Origin: Lasioglossum baleicum
Taxonomy: Eukaryota > Arthropoda > Insecta > Hymenoptera > Halictidae
DNA: 64,000 nt
NCBI RefSeq assembly: GCF_051020765.1
Contig: NC_134932.1
Coordinates: forward strand, 868,001 to 932,000
Direction of reading: 5' to 3'
The position numbers were made by a program, and so were the translations under genes. The notes under the pieces were generated by a model. That model was not told the origin of the DNA. It ran no database searches and saw nothing but the letters and a program-made list of their open reading frames with translations. Shown here piece by piece: positions 42,895 through 54,959 of this stretch (its first letter is position 1; every line of letters starts with the position of its first letter).

Positions 42895-44783
42895 TGTAAC
42901 CGTATTAATGTTACTTCCTGAATTACTATTGATTGAATTTAATAGAATTTACTTTATCAATAATTAAACATAATAATTGACTGAGATAAAAGATATTTAG
43001 TTCGTGCCTCCAGGCACTGGAAGCGGAGAGGTTTGGATTATCTGATAAATAAGTTGAGAACCAGTTAGGAGGTAAAAGTAGGGTATATTGTACCAAGCTT
43101 TGTATACAGGTTTTTCTATATAGAGATCTTCCGTCAGGATTATAGACTCTCGGCGTCAACACGCTGGTATGTCGCACATTTGTTCGCCGACAATTAATAT
43201 ACTCAGTATTGTAAATCAATACCGTGAGGTAACCCTACTTCTCCGAAATACAAAGGTTTTCCGAGGAACCATTCTATGGAATATATAATGAAAATGTATA
43301 AACCGTGACGGATACGGTTTCGCTCGCGAATCAAAGAAACTTGCATACGGGCAAGATAATATATTTTTAACCGAAAACTCCTACTACAAATACGGTCGCC
43401 AAACGCGATACTTCAAATTAGGGTTTCCAACCCAGTCAAAGTTTATTACTGTAAACCTTGAAGAAACGTTCGCTAAATGCGATTATCAAAGAAACTTGCA
43501 CGCAGGCAAGATAATATATTCTTTACCGAAAACTCCCACTACAAATACGGTCGCCAAACGCGATACTTCAAATTATAGCCACGCTCCCAGTACACCCACG
43601 AGACGCTACGTCTGGAATTTGTTTCAACAATCGTTATTGATCTGGATTTAGATGTTAAACGTACATGGACTGCTAGACTCGATCGTTATAACACGAGCGT
43701 ACCCTGCCGACTCCTCGGAGAGGTATCGCCCCTGCTCACACGCACAGTACTCGTCACCTTTGCCTCACCAAAAGAATACACCCTTTCTATACCAAGCGGT
43801 GAGCCCGTTTGTATTCCGGTTCAGTGTCTAGTCACTCGTATTGTGCTAATCAATTCTACAGTTTATAATCCGGACAACCAATGACCGCCGAAACACATAG
43901 ATACTCTGCCGATTGCTCGGAGAAGTATGCTGTATGCCAACACGTACAACGCGCCTCTTTACTATGCAACACCAAAAGAGTGAATCCTTCTGCGCTATTA
44001 AGCGAGCCTGATTCCACTCCGGTTCTGGAATAGTAAATCAACACAGTACATAATCACTTTTGTCCTTTGAACGTAAAAACTCCGACAGATGACGATCGTC
44101 GTATCACATACGTACTCTGCCGATTTCTCGGAGAAGTACATATATGCCGACACGTACAAAACTCCTTTTACTAGGCTTCACCGAAAGAGTGAATTCGTCT
44201 GCGCTATTAAGCGAGCCTGATCCCACTCCGGTTCTAGAATCGCAAATAAGAGTCGTACTGAATCCTGCTGTCGTTCAATTATGATTTTAATGATAATCAC
44301 ACGACTCTATCTATCGACAGTTCCTATTAGATTGCCGTCTTCTCGTACGTTACCTTTACGCTTGACTCTACGCCGACACGATCGTTACACATGATAATAG
44401 TTATTAATCTCGGCTGTGCCACAGTACGGTTTGTACTTGTGACTCCTCGGTTTGAGGCGCGTACAAGACGAAGGCAATCTAGGCGGTTTGACTAGAAATG
44501 CGAAGTCGGTTTGACTTCTCGAACGAGTACCGGTTTTCGCCGGATCTATTAGAGTCGCGTGTTATTAGACCCGCTTCCAGACGTAGAGTGATGAATTTGC
44601 TTCGCGCATCGACCTCCTTCGATCTGTATCGAGTGGGGATCGGTGCGCGCGCATCCTAATTAGCGGTGATGATCTGCGGTCCTTTATTTTGACAAGGATC
44701 GCAGATCTTGTCGCGACACGCTGTGGTGGGGATTCGCGATAGTCCCTCTCGCTCTCACTCGATATGTAATTGGTAGGGTTACA
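42895..44783. mobile_element. 1.9 kb solo LTR (probable)
   Basis: Begins TGTAACC and ends GGTTACA. It is flanked by AAGT (42891-42894 and 44784-44787). The uninterrupted site is present in block A copy 1 near 22575 and copy 3 near 50475. It has no coding sequence but has internal repeats: GTCGCCAAACGCGATACTTC twice (about 43395 and 43550) and two versions of a block containing ACTCTGCCGAT and CTCGGAGAAGTA (about 43905 and 44107). TG/CA ends with a 4-bp duplication fit a solo LTR of a Gypsy or BEL element; orientation is undetermined. Confidence 0.8.
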
Positions 44784-46256
44784 AAGTAAATGGGGAAAAT
44801 GGACCGAAAATTGAATGGCACAACGGCTGTTTAAATAATTCGAAGGACTATCTCGTCCGGCTAGGCCCTTCATTCCAAATTGTAATATTCCAATATTCCA
44901 ATATCATTTTAAATATATTCAAGTACTATTTAAAACTATTAATGAGTTTTAACAACAAAATATTTTAAATAGAAAACTAAATTTTGACATATAAGATAAG
45001 ATTATAGCAAGCTTGCTATAAATGTCGAAAACTCGAGTCTGGCCAGATATGAGACATTCAATTTTCAGGAAACACTATTCTATGATGACGAACGGAGAAA
45101 AGGGAAGTGAAGCTTGGGGGCTTCGGTCGCCGTGGAGTGGAGTGAAACATTACCCGTAACATGATACGGGTCGGGTCGGGTATATCGGTGTGAGACTACT
45201 AATCAAACAACAAAGCTTAATTATTTATCATTATTTTTTTATAGGATTTTCCTTAACATATTTGGTGAATTTTGTTTCTTTTTATGAAAATGATACCAAA
45301 ATTATATAATTCCGATGATATTTGCTTATGCAATGAGCGACGCAAGTTTCGGACACAAAGAAGGACAGCGTCGGGAAAAAAGAGACGCGGAGAGTCCTTA
45401 TTCTTTTAAGATTTCGACTTCGACTTCGTCTGCTAGCTCTTCGTCTCGTCGCACAATGTACTCATAAATGAATCATGTTTCAGGAAGTGGTTCAGTTCAG
45501 AATGAAATAAAATAATGTTACACGCACTTTTTAAATAGCGTCATATATGGTGCAAGAAATATTCGTATAGAGTCAAATAGAATTATTTTTTTAGATATCT
45601 TCGTACGAAATACTGCCTCTAAATAACATTGTATGGATAGGAGCCGTCGAAAATTAGTTTAATTAGTTAATACTTTTATCTTGTTACTACCTCTACTTTA
45701 ATAATTGCAGTCAATAATGCTGTCGAGCATTACAAGTATGGGATAAATAAGTAAAAAAATTAATTTTCTGTTTCCTACTAAGGATCTTAATAAGAACGAT
45801 TGAATTTTGTCATTACACAACATAACAAAATATTTTTTAAGAATCATTATTTTATATATAAAATGCAATAATGTTCAAATTACTTTTAAATTCCAATACA
45901 TTTGTAGAATATTACGTAGTAATTACTTCCATTTTTCCTACATCTATAAACTATCGATTATATTGTAAACAATTATTACAATGGTGATAATAACGGAAAT
46001 AAGAATACAATAAGAGAATTATACATATACATATAGTATTATAAGGCAATTACAGAATGGGTAGTGTCAGCATTCTACTATATCATTCTTCTTCCACTTG
46101 ACGAATATCTCGACGATTGTGGAACTTTTACCGCTGTGGTATATCAGATCACTGTAACTTTCACGTTATCCCCGCGCCCACTCGCGCCCACTTACCGGTC
46201 CCGCTGAATAACACAGGGGCTGGCAGTCTTTAATAGTATCTCGTCGGTGCAGGTAG

Positions 46257-46375
46257 ACTCCACCTAGAACCGTCTGGATGCAGCCCACGCGGAATGCAGT
46301 CCAGCTGGAACGCCACTCTATCCTGGATTCCGCTTCCCCGCAAGATGGCAGCACGGTCGCACTGATTAATGCGGC
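46257..46375. repeat. Block B copy 2, second piece
   Basis: Matches about 4868-5008 of copy 1, with a small deletion. It ends with the target duplication ATGCGGC of insertion X. Confidence 0.85.
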
Positions 46376-46542
46376 CACCGACGAGATACTATTAAAGACT
46401 GCCAGCCCCTGTGTTATTCCGCGGGACCAGTAAGTGGGCGCGAGTGGGCGCGGGGATAACGTGAAAGTTACAGTGATCTGATATACCACATCGCTAAAAG
46501 TTCTAAATAGTGCCAAAATAGTGCCAAAACATCGTCTGAAAT

Positions 46543-46770
46543 ATGGCGGAGAATGTAACATTTAATAATAATCGATATGGTTTCGTGATAATTCGCATTC
46601 TCACCGATACATCGCGACGAGAATCTCCTCAGTGGTCTTCTTTACCGACAAAATGCTGTCGTTGGCCTTCTGTTTCTCTGGATGGAGCCAGAATATATCA
46701 TAGAGGGCGTAAGAAATACCGAAAAATTCGAGTCCCGCCAACTCCCATAAGGCTGGCAGTCTTTAAGGGG
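46543..46770 (+). other. Conserved short open frame within the MITE family
   Basis: Begins Met-Ala-Glu-Asn-Val-Thr-Phe-Asn-Asn. Versions occur at 36996-37202 (plus) and 53500-53280 (minus), with mostly substitutions and few frame breaks over about 65 codons. It is rich in Arg and Ser and matches no domain I know. It may be a fossil N-terminus of the parent transposase or chance. Confidence 0.35.
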
Positions 46771-47648
46771 GTAGTATACCCTCGATTTGTAACTAGAAAG
46801 GAACTAGAATCTTACTAGAAAAATGGCTCGAAACATGGGTTTGCGCGCTGTCGGTTTTCGTCCTTATTTCAGAAAATTTTGGGCTGAGTGAGGGCTTATT
46901 CTAAAGAGGAAGGTTAAACACACTGCGCCCTGGTTACGAGGTTAACGAGATTATGTTTATAACTAATAATATGAGGGCCCAAAGTAGAGAAAAAATCTAG
47001 GAAAAAAAACCAGCACATTTCAATGCATTTTTCTGTCTCCAAAAGACTTTATGACTTATGAGATGACCAGGGCGCAGCGCGTTGAACCTTCCTCTTTAGA
47101 ATGAGCCCTCACACAGCCCAAACTTTGCTCAAATAAGGACAAAAACCGACAGCGCGCAGACCCACTTTTCCGATCGAAAATCTGGTAAGATTCTAGTAAT
47201 TTGCTAGATATTTGCTATTTACTAGGATCTTACTAGATTTTGGGTCCGAAAAAGTGGGTCTGCGCGCTGTCGGTTTTTGTCCTTATTTGAGCAAAGTTTG
47301 GGCTGTGTGAGGGCTCATTCTAAAGAGGCAGGTTCAACGCGCTGCGCCCTGGTCATCTCGTAAGTCATAAAGTCATTTGGAGACAGAAAAATGCATTGAA
47401 ATGTGCTGGTTTTTTTTCCTAGATTTTTTCTCTACTTTGGGCCCTCATATTATTAGTTATAAACATAATCTCGTTAACCTCGTAACCAGGGCGCAGTGTG
47501 TTTAACCTTCCTCTTTAGAATAAGACCTCACTCAGCCCAAAATTTTCTGAAATAAGGACGAAAACCGACAGCGCGCAAACCCATGTTTCGAGCCATTTTT
47601 CTAGTAAGATTCTAGTTCCTTTCTAGTTACAAATCGAGGGTATACTAG
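46767..47648. mobile_element. TTAA-targeted palindrome element in X
   Basis: About 882 bp, from GGGGGTAGTATACC to its inverted end. TTAA lies on the left (46763-46766). Halves mirror around about 47207. Closely related to the units at 27373-30886 but of a distinct subfamily, with GCGCGCTGTCGG in place of GCGCCCAGACG. Confidence 0.85.
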
Positions 47649-47692
47649 TATCTCGTCGGTGATGCGGCGAATCACCGACGAGATACTATTAA

Positions 47693-49043
47693 GGGGGTAG
47701 TATACCCTCGATTTGTAACTAGAAAATAACTAGAATATTACTAGAAAATGGGGTCGAAACATGGGTTTGCGCGCTGTCGGTTTTCGTCCTTATTTCAGAA
47801 AATTTTGGGCTGAGTGAGGGCTTATTCTAAAGAGGAAGGTTAAATACACTGCGCCCTGGTTACGAGGTTAACGAGATTATGTTTATAACTAATAATATGA
47901 GGGCCCAAAGTAGAGAAAAAATGTAGGAAAAAAAACCAGCACATTTCAATGCATTTTTCTGTCTCCAAAAGACTTTATGACTTATGAGATGACCAGGGCG
48001 CAGCGCGTTGAACCTTCCTCTTTAGAATGAGCCCTCACACAGCCCAAACTTTGCTCAAATAAGGACAAAAACCGACAGCGCGCAGACCCACTTTTTCGAT
48101 CGAAAATCTGGTAAGATTCTAGTTATTTGCTAGATATTTGCTATTTACTAGGACCTTACTAGATTTTGGGTCCGAAAAAGTGGGTCTGCGCGCTGTCGGT
48201 TTTTGTCCTTATTTGAGCAAAGTTTGGGCTGTGTGAGGGCTCATTCTAAACAGGAAGGTTCAACGCGCTGCGCCCTGGTCATCTCATAAGTCATAAAGTC
48301 TTTTGGAGACAGAAAAATGCATTGAAATGTGCTGGTTTTTTTCCTAGATTTTTTCTCCACTTTGGGCCCTCATATTATTAGTTATAAACATAATCTCGTT
48401 AACCTTGTAACCAGGGCGCAGTGTGTTTAACCTTCCTCTTTAGAATAAGCCCTCACTCAGCCCAAAATTTTCTGAAATAAGGACGAAAACCGACAGCGCG
48501 CAAACCCATGTTTCGAGCCATTTTTCTAGTAAGATTCTAGTTCCCTTCTAGTTACAAATCGAGGGTATACTACCCCCTTAAGGGGTATACCCTCGATTTG
48601 TAACTAGAAAATACCTAGAATCTTACTAGAAAAATGGCTCGAAACATGGGTTTGCTGGTTTTCAGTTAGTGTCCTTATTTGAGCAAATTTTGGGCTGGGT
48701 GAGGGCTCATTCGAAAGAGGAAGGTTCACCGCAGGGGGCTCTGGTCATGAGGTTAACGAGAATATGTTTATATCTAATAATATTAGTGTCCAAAGTAGAG
48801 TAAAAATCTAGGAAAAAAACCAGCAGATTTCAATGCATTTTTCTGTCTCCAAAAGTCTTTTTGGCTGATGGGATGACCAGAGCCCCCTGCGGTGAACCTT
48901 CCTCTTTCGAATGAGCCCTCACCCAGCCCAAAATTTGCTCAAATAAGGACACTAACTGAAAACCAGCAAACCCATATTTTCGACCCAAAATCTAGTAAGA
49001 TTCTAGTTCCTTTCTAGTTACAAATCGAGGGTATACTACCCCC
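47693..49043. mobile_element. Two TTAA-separated palindrome elements in Y
   Basis: Unit one is 47693-48577 (885 bp) and unit two 48582-49043 (462 bp, a single-level palindrome). TTAA lies before, between and after. They interrupt the left terminal repeat of Y at its own TTAA. Confidence 0.88.
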
Positions 49044-49048
49044 TTAAA

Positions 49049-52000
49049 GACTGCCAGCCCCTGTGCTATTCAGCGAGCCCGGTAACCGGGCGCAACGGGC
49101 GCGGGGATAACGTGAAAGTTACAGTGATCTGATATACCACAGCGCTAAAAGTTCCACAATCGACGAGATATTCGTCAAGTTGAAGAAGAATGATATAGTA
49201 GAATGCTGACATTACCTATTCTGTAATTGCCTTATAATACTATATATAATTCTCTTATTGCATTCTTATTTTTCTTATTATCAACATTGTAATATTTGTT
49301 TACAATATAATCGATAGTTTATAGATGAAGGAAAAATGAAAGTAATTACTATACGTAATATTCTACAAATGTATATTGGAATTTAAAAGTAATTTGAACA
49401 TTATTGCATTTTATATATAAAATAATGATTCTTAAAAAATATTTTGTTATGTTGTGTAATGACAAAATTCAATCGTTCTTATTAAGATCCTTAGTAGGAA
49501 ACAGAAAATTAATTTTTTTACTTATTTATCCCATACTTGTAATGCTCAACAGCATTATTGACTGCAATTGTTAAAGTAGAGGTAGTAACAAGATAAAAGT
49601 ATTAACTAATTAAACTAATTTTCGACGGCTCCTATCCATACAATGTTATTTAGAGGCAGTATTTCGTACGAAGATATCTAAAAAAATAATTCTATTTGAC
49701 TCTATACGAATATTTCTTGCACCATGACGCTATTTAAAAAGTGCGTGTAACATTATTTTATTTCATTCTGAACTGAACCGCTTCCTGAAACATGATTCAT
49801 TTATGAGTACATTGTGCGACGAGACGAAGAGCTAGCAGACGAAGTCGAAGTCGAAATCTTAAAAGAATAAGGACTCTCCGCGTCTCTTTTTTCCCGACGC
49901 TGTCCTTCTTTGTGTCCGAAACTTGCGTCGCTCATTGCATAAGCAAATATCATCGGAATTATATAATTTTGGTATCATTTTCATAAAAAGAAACAAAATT
50001 CACCAAATATGTTAAGGAAAATCCTATAAAAAAATAATGATAAATAATTAAGCTTTGTTGTTTGATTAGTAGTCTCACACCGATATACCCGACCCGACCC
50101 GTATCATGTTACGGGTAATGTTTCACTCCACTCCACGGCGACCGAAGCCCCCAAGCTTCACTTCCCTTTTCTCCGTTCGTCATCATAGAATAGTGTTTCC
50201 TGAAAATTGAATGTCTCATATCTGGCCAGACTCGAGTTTTCGACATTTATAGCAAGCTTGCTATAATCTTCTCTAATTTGTCAAAATTTAGTTTTCTATT
50301 TAAAATATTTTGTTGTTAAAACTCATTAATAGTTTTAAATAGTACTTGAAATATTGAAAATGATATTGGAATATTGGAATATTACAATTTGGAATGAAGG
50401 GCCTAGCCGGACGAGGTAGTCCTTCGAATTATTTAAACAGCCGTTGTGCCATTCAATTTTCGGTCAATTTTCCCCATTAACTTGCATTAATTTAATCATA
50501 TAATTGCATTTAATTGAAATTGATATTTGAGATTTTTTCCCGATTTTTTGGTTGAAAATGTTAATTACACACAAAGTGAAAAACACGCAAAAATTCGACA
50601 AATGCAAGTTTTTTAGAGAAATTGAAAAATAGCATTGATCATATTTTTAGACTATCAACATACAGAACTTTTTTTACGACAGCGCGTAAACGACCAAGAG
50701 GGACTGAGGTACGAGGCAGCCGACACAGTTCAAAAGGCTGCGTACCGATTACATCAATGCACATAGGAAAGTTTTTTATTTTTCAATCTTTTTTTACGGA
50801 ATTACCAACGTATTTGTGAGATTCTTCTAATTAAAATGAGCCTAAATACGGCACAATTTGAGCCATATTTACTTATTTAAAGTGTGATCATAATTACCTA
50901 ATATAGGTTATTATAATAGGTCATTTAATATAATATATTTATAATTATAAATAATTTAGGGATGTGCGGGCCGCTCGATGTTCGGGTTCGGGTCGGGTCG
51001 CAGAAAGTCCGGCGGCCCGTCGATTCGACTTCGAATTCGTCGGGTGGGTACGAAAAGAATCGAACAAGTTCGGGCGGACGAGTTATTGCGTTATCCGAGA
51101 TTCAAATACTCTGCATTCTTATGACATAGATAATGGTAATAATGGTTTTCTTTCTTAACTTATAACGTGATTTTTAATATACTTGGTTTTTTTAGAACTA
51201 CATTAGGTATATTCGCCAAACACGTGCCTGCTCTTTATATGTATTAAAGCTTGAATAATGCATGTTTAATGTGAAAAACTTAAAAGACAATATTTCTAGC
51301 TTTTTAACGAATTTTCTCCGAATGAACTTAGATATGTATCATATATAATATCATTAAAATATCCTTACGGAAGTTATACAATACACCTAGAAGATTACAA
51401 TATGGTAAAGTATGGCAATAATTCAATGACTCCAAGAAAAATGGAAAACTTAATGACTCCGAGAAAAATAAAGAACTTAATGACACTGAGGAAAATGAAA
51501 AATTGAATAACTCCAAGAAAAATGGAAAACTTAATGACTCCGAGAAAAATAAAGAACTTACTGACTCTGAGGAAAATGAAAAATTTAATAACTCTCAGTT
51601 AATAAGCTGTCTTCAATACCTCTTAAAAATGCAATTAATCGCATGTAGGGATTGATCAGGTGTTTCTCTCTATATTAAAAAATATTTAAAAATCCTTTGA
51701 CAAATCTGTTTTGTGGCGTCAGGATACTGCTGTCGATATTCCACCACAGTTTGTATAGTATATATTATTTCTCCTCTTTGTTTCTATATAAAATTTTATT
51801 ATGATCCTCCATTAGTTTAACGCCCCGTTCAGCGGTATCATTGACCACCTTCAGTCTATGTTTCAGTCAGACTACTTATTATTCATAATAACTTCTTTTT
51901 CCGATATTATAACTGTTTTTCTTTTGTAGATTGGAGCATATTAATGAATTTATTTATAAGGGAGTAGAGAGACTTCCAGGATTGCAAAATATTCATTTAC

Positions 52001-53040
52001 TCATTTCTCGATAATACAAACACGGGGTTTTTCACTAGTCAAAAACGCTAGATAAAACATCGATCTAGGGCGCTATCTGCCTCAAAAGTCCTATTTTTTC
52101 GTTTACGAGGCGTAATTTGCATTATTCGGCAGCATGTAGCTATGAAAATAGCTATACATATGCGCAGTTGTATGCTTCCGAATAATGCAAATTACGCCCC
52201 TTAATATCTCTGTCAGTTATGTATGTATGAAAAATCTCTTCAAACAAAAGTTGTAGTATATAAGGAGGTGGATATAGTATCAGAGAAAAATTTTTTTCAA
52301 AGTCATTATTTCAAGTTTTCAAGGTAAAGGGTGCTTAACGTCGAAGAAGAAAATCCTGGTAATTAAAACTTAATATGTACTACATTCTACGTTATTAGGA
52401 TAATTGTAGTTTAATTATGATACATTTTATAAGCAATGAAATTAGAGCATCATTGCGAAAAAAGATGAGTTTACAATAACCTCAATATTTTATGAAATTC
52501 TATTATAATTATAGTTATGACTGTATTTTTTTATTATAGGAAGACAGAAGATCAAATAAACTTGTGTATGCTAGTATAAAATCAATTTATATATATTATA
52601 CAATTTATTTTATTATTTGTTTGACAACTAATAAATCTACAAATTGTTTCATAAACTAAAAAATACTTCCTGCATTTTCGTATTCTCCAATCAGTCCAAA
52701 TAAATACCATCAACCTGTTCTCGATCATATACCTATAGGTATAATGAGGTATTAATATATTTTTATTAATGCAATTATGACAGTAACAAAACGTTTCTAT
52801 TTTAAATGAATACATATTTTGAACATAGTTTTTATATTTTTAATTTTTTGGAAGGTTAAAAAATGTAATTAAAAAAGTAATGAAAAATAAAAATAAAAAA
52901 AAATCCCCGCTGCACGGGGACTCGAATGCTAGCTCCAGATTGCCATTCATACGCTCGACGGCTCGACAGCCGAATTTCAGTTTCGTTTCCGCCGTAAAGC
53001 AATACAACGTGGCAACATGGCAAGTGCTAAAAATAGATTG
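49049..53040. repeat. Repeat block A, copy 3 (inverted, internally deleted)
   Basis: Runs opposite to copies 1 and 2. It lacks the parts equal to about 18040-18370 and 19195-21650 of copy 1, so the helicase remnant is gone. The deletion border near 51420 falls in the 27-bp minisatellite. Divergence from copies 1 and 2 is higher than between those two. Confidence 0.85.
51423..51600 (+). repeat. Expanded 27-bp minisatellite
   Basis: About six to seven units, against about five in the other copies, with the unit around AAACTTAATGACTCCGAG. The expansion abuts the internal deletion. Confidence 0.7.
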
Positions 53041-53279
53041 TGGCTGGCATAAGCGCACAAGCAGCGCACACGGATATAGTAGAGGTACGCTGGCGAGTGT
53101 AGCGCGCTGGCGCGTTGCTAACACGATACATACAGTGTCTTCTGCACCGACGAAATGCCGTCGGTGGCCTCCTGTTTCTCACTCCAGTCAGAATATATCC
53201 TAGAGGGCGTAAGAGAACACCGAAAAATTGTAGGCTCGCCAACTCCCGTAAGGCTGGCAGCACCGACGAGATACTGTTA

Positions 53280-53500
53280 AAGACAGCCAGCCTTATGGGA
53301 GTTGGCGGGACTCGAATTTTTCGGTATTTCTTACGCCCTCTAGGATATATTTTAGCTCCATCCAGAGAAACAGAAGGCCAACGACGGCATTTTGTCGGTA
53401 AAGAAGACCACTGAGGAGATTCTCGTCGCGATGCATCGGTGTGAATGCGAATTATTACGAAACCATATCGATAATTATTAAATGTTACATTCTCCGCCAT
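53280..53500 (-). other. Third version of the MITE short open frame
   Basis: Minus-strand frame starting Met-Ala-Glu-Asn-Val-Thr-Phe-Asn-Asn at 53500, similar in length and composition to those at 36996 and 46543. The frame then reads on into neighbouring repeat. Confidence 0.35.
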
Positions 53501-54026
53501 ATTTCAGACGATGTTTTGGCACTATTTTAGCACTATTTAGAATTTTTAGCGAAGTGGTATATCAGATCACTGTAACTTTCACGTTATCCCCGCGCCCACT
53601 CGCGCCCACTTACTGGTCCCGCGGAATAACACAGGGGCTGGCAGTCTTTAATAGTATCTCGTCGGTGCTGGCAGTCTTTAATAGTATCTCGTCGGTGGGC
53701 GAATGCCGTTATACAGGGCAGCGCCGTCGGTAAGGGCAGATCGCACTAATGTTGCAGATGTCGATAAAGTAAATTTCTATTGTACAAATATGTAGCAGTT
53801 TTCCTTTTTACCGACAATACTGATTTTTGAATGAATATTCAGTCACATGCAAAGAGAGAAAACGAAAAAAAAATTCTCTGCATCGGTTGCAAGAGATGGA
53901 AGCTAAGATTAAAATGTCCCCATGCAAAAAAAGACAAAGTGTCATATAAGGGAAAAGAAAATTTACTTTTTCTTATTTTTTAATACGCCGCAGGGAGTTG
54001 GTAAAGACACATGGACAATGACACAA

Positions 54027-54027
54027 G

Positions 54028-54066
<39 letters not shown>
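54027..54066. repeat. TA microsatellite
   Basis: Pure (AT)n run of about 38 bases; the block B copy 1 counterpart at 5360-5374 is much shorter. Confidence 0.9.
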
Positions 54067-54070
<4 letters not shown>

Positions 54071-54115
54071 TAATAAATATTATAATTTTTTATTATTACT
54101 ATGCTTTATTATTGG

Positions 54116-54276
54116 ACGAACACCTAAATATCTCTTCAGGTTATTGTGATGCATAAAATATTTGTTACGTAATGTGCACGGTGTGCCAGATATTTGGTCC
54201 ATTGACACCATGCACATTACGTAACAAATATTTTTTGCATCACAATAACCTGAAGAGATATTTAGGTGTTCGTATT
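54116..54276. mobile_element. Small hairpin MITE in block B copy 2
   Basis: Same hairpin as at 5418-5575, with a few substitutions that spoil perfect pairing in one arm (ATAAAATATT against AAATATTTTTT). Confidence 0.7.
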
Positions 54277-54803
54277 TAAACGGAACACCCTGTATATTGT
54301 GATTATTACACGTTGTTGCCTCTGCTTCCCGAAACTTGTGGCCCGTAGCACGTTCTGGCATAGGTGGGATACCTAAAAAATACGAAGAAAATCAGTGATG
54401 TACAATATATGCATGTGCGTTGAATGGCATAATTAGATATACGTACCACGTGAAAAATTAGAGGTCTTCCTCTTCCCCGGTTGCCGCAGCTTCCTTCTCC
54501 TCCTTCCCTGGATAGCACATTATATTTATCCTCCATTCTGTAAATTAGATTTTCAATTACACAGTGAGTAAAGGTGAGTATTTAATCTTCTTCGCTTATT
54601 GCTCATCTCAACAAATTTTCTAATTTCTGGTGCTACAATTACAAAAGGTCTTCTGACGTTTTTCATCAACTAATATACCTAACTGATTCAAACATTGCAA
54701 TGATATTTATAAAAAATCGATTAAAGTTGAACTACAAACAAAAGAATGTACTACCAGAAATAAAAAAATTCGATGATGAGAAGCAAGTGAAGAAGATTAA
54801 ATA

Positions 54804-54959
54804 TTAGGTTGTCCCAAAAGTTGTTTTTCGATGCATGCACATAATGCAAATTCATATTAAGAAGTACTAAAATATTAACATAAAGATTATCGTATTGTTT
54901 GTATTTATTTAGCTACATTAAAGGAACACAATGCGGAAGAAACTTTTGGGACAACCTAA
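54804..54959. mobile_element. 156-bp mariner-type MITE
   Basis: Ends TTAGGTTGTCCCAAAAGTT and its inverse AACTTTTGGGACAACCTAA, flanked by TA on each side. Block B copy 1 lacks it at about 6105-6110, showing a clean empty site. The termini are those of mariner elements with the GGTTGTCCCAAAA type end; no transposase remains. Confidence 0.92.

Larger units (their letters stand above)
37546..46215. repeat. Repeat block A, copy 2
   Basis: Collinear with 17313-23997 and similar to it almost base for base, apart from small indels, a 52-bp insertion near 39922-39982 and the solo LTR. Low divergence points to a recent duplication. Confidence 0.9.
37306..46249. mobile_element. Insertion Z: 8.9 kb transposon with CACCGACGAG ends
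   Basis: Starts CACCGACGAG, with the next 18 bases of the usual terminus deleted, and ends ATAGTATCTCGTCGGTG. It is flanked by CAGGTAG at 37299-37305 and 46250-46256. The body is block A copy 2 and includes a solo LTR at 42895-44783. No transposase could be read, only the helicase remnant. CA-starting termini and 7-bp duplications are compatible with the P superfamily, but this is not proven. Confidence 0.85.
46376..47661. mobile_element. Insertion X: CACCGACGAG MITE carrying a palindrome insert
   Basis: Terminal repeats at both ends, with ATGCGGC duplicated at 46369-46375 and 47662-47668. The first 390 bp match the MITE at 36839. A TTAA-targeted palindrome (46767-47648) interrupts its right terminal repeat. 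The far junction reads TATACTAGTATCTCG, where the shared TAGTAT appears to have mediated loss of the palindrome's last bases and TTAA. Confidence 0.85.
47673..53697. mobile_element. Insertion Y: 6.0 kb transposon with CACCGACGAG ends
   Basis: Starts CACCGACGAGATACTATTAA, ends GTATCTCGTCGGTG, and is flanked by GGCGAAT at 47666-47672 and 53698-53704. The body is block A copy 3 in inverted orientation plus a MITE-like right part (about 53262-53697). The last 30 bases of the terminus are tandemly doubled (53638-53697). Y sits four bases from X, so two independent insertions hit overlapping targets. Confidence 0.85.

Noticed and set aside
46376..53697. One 7.3 kb transposon with a 3-bp GGC duplication
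   Set aside because: The 11 bases between the inner terminal repeats (47662-47672) split it into X and Y, each with a perfect 7-bp duplication, which explains the data better.
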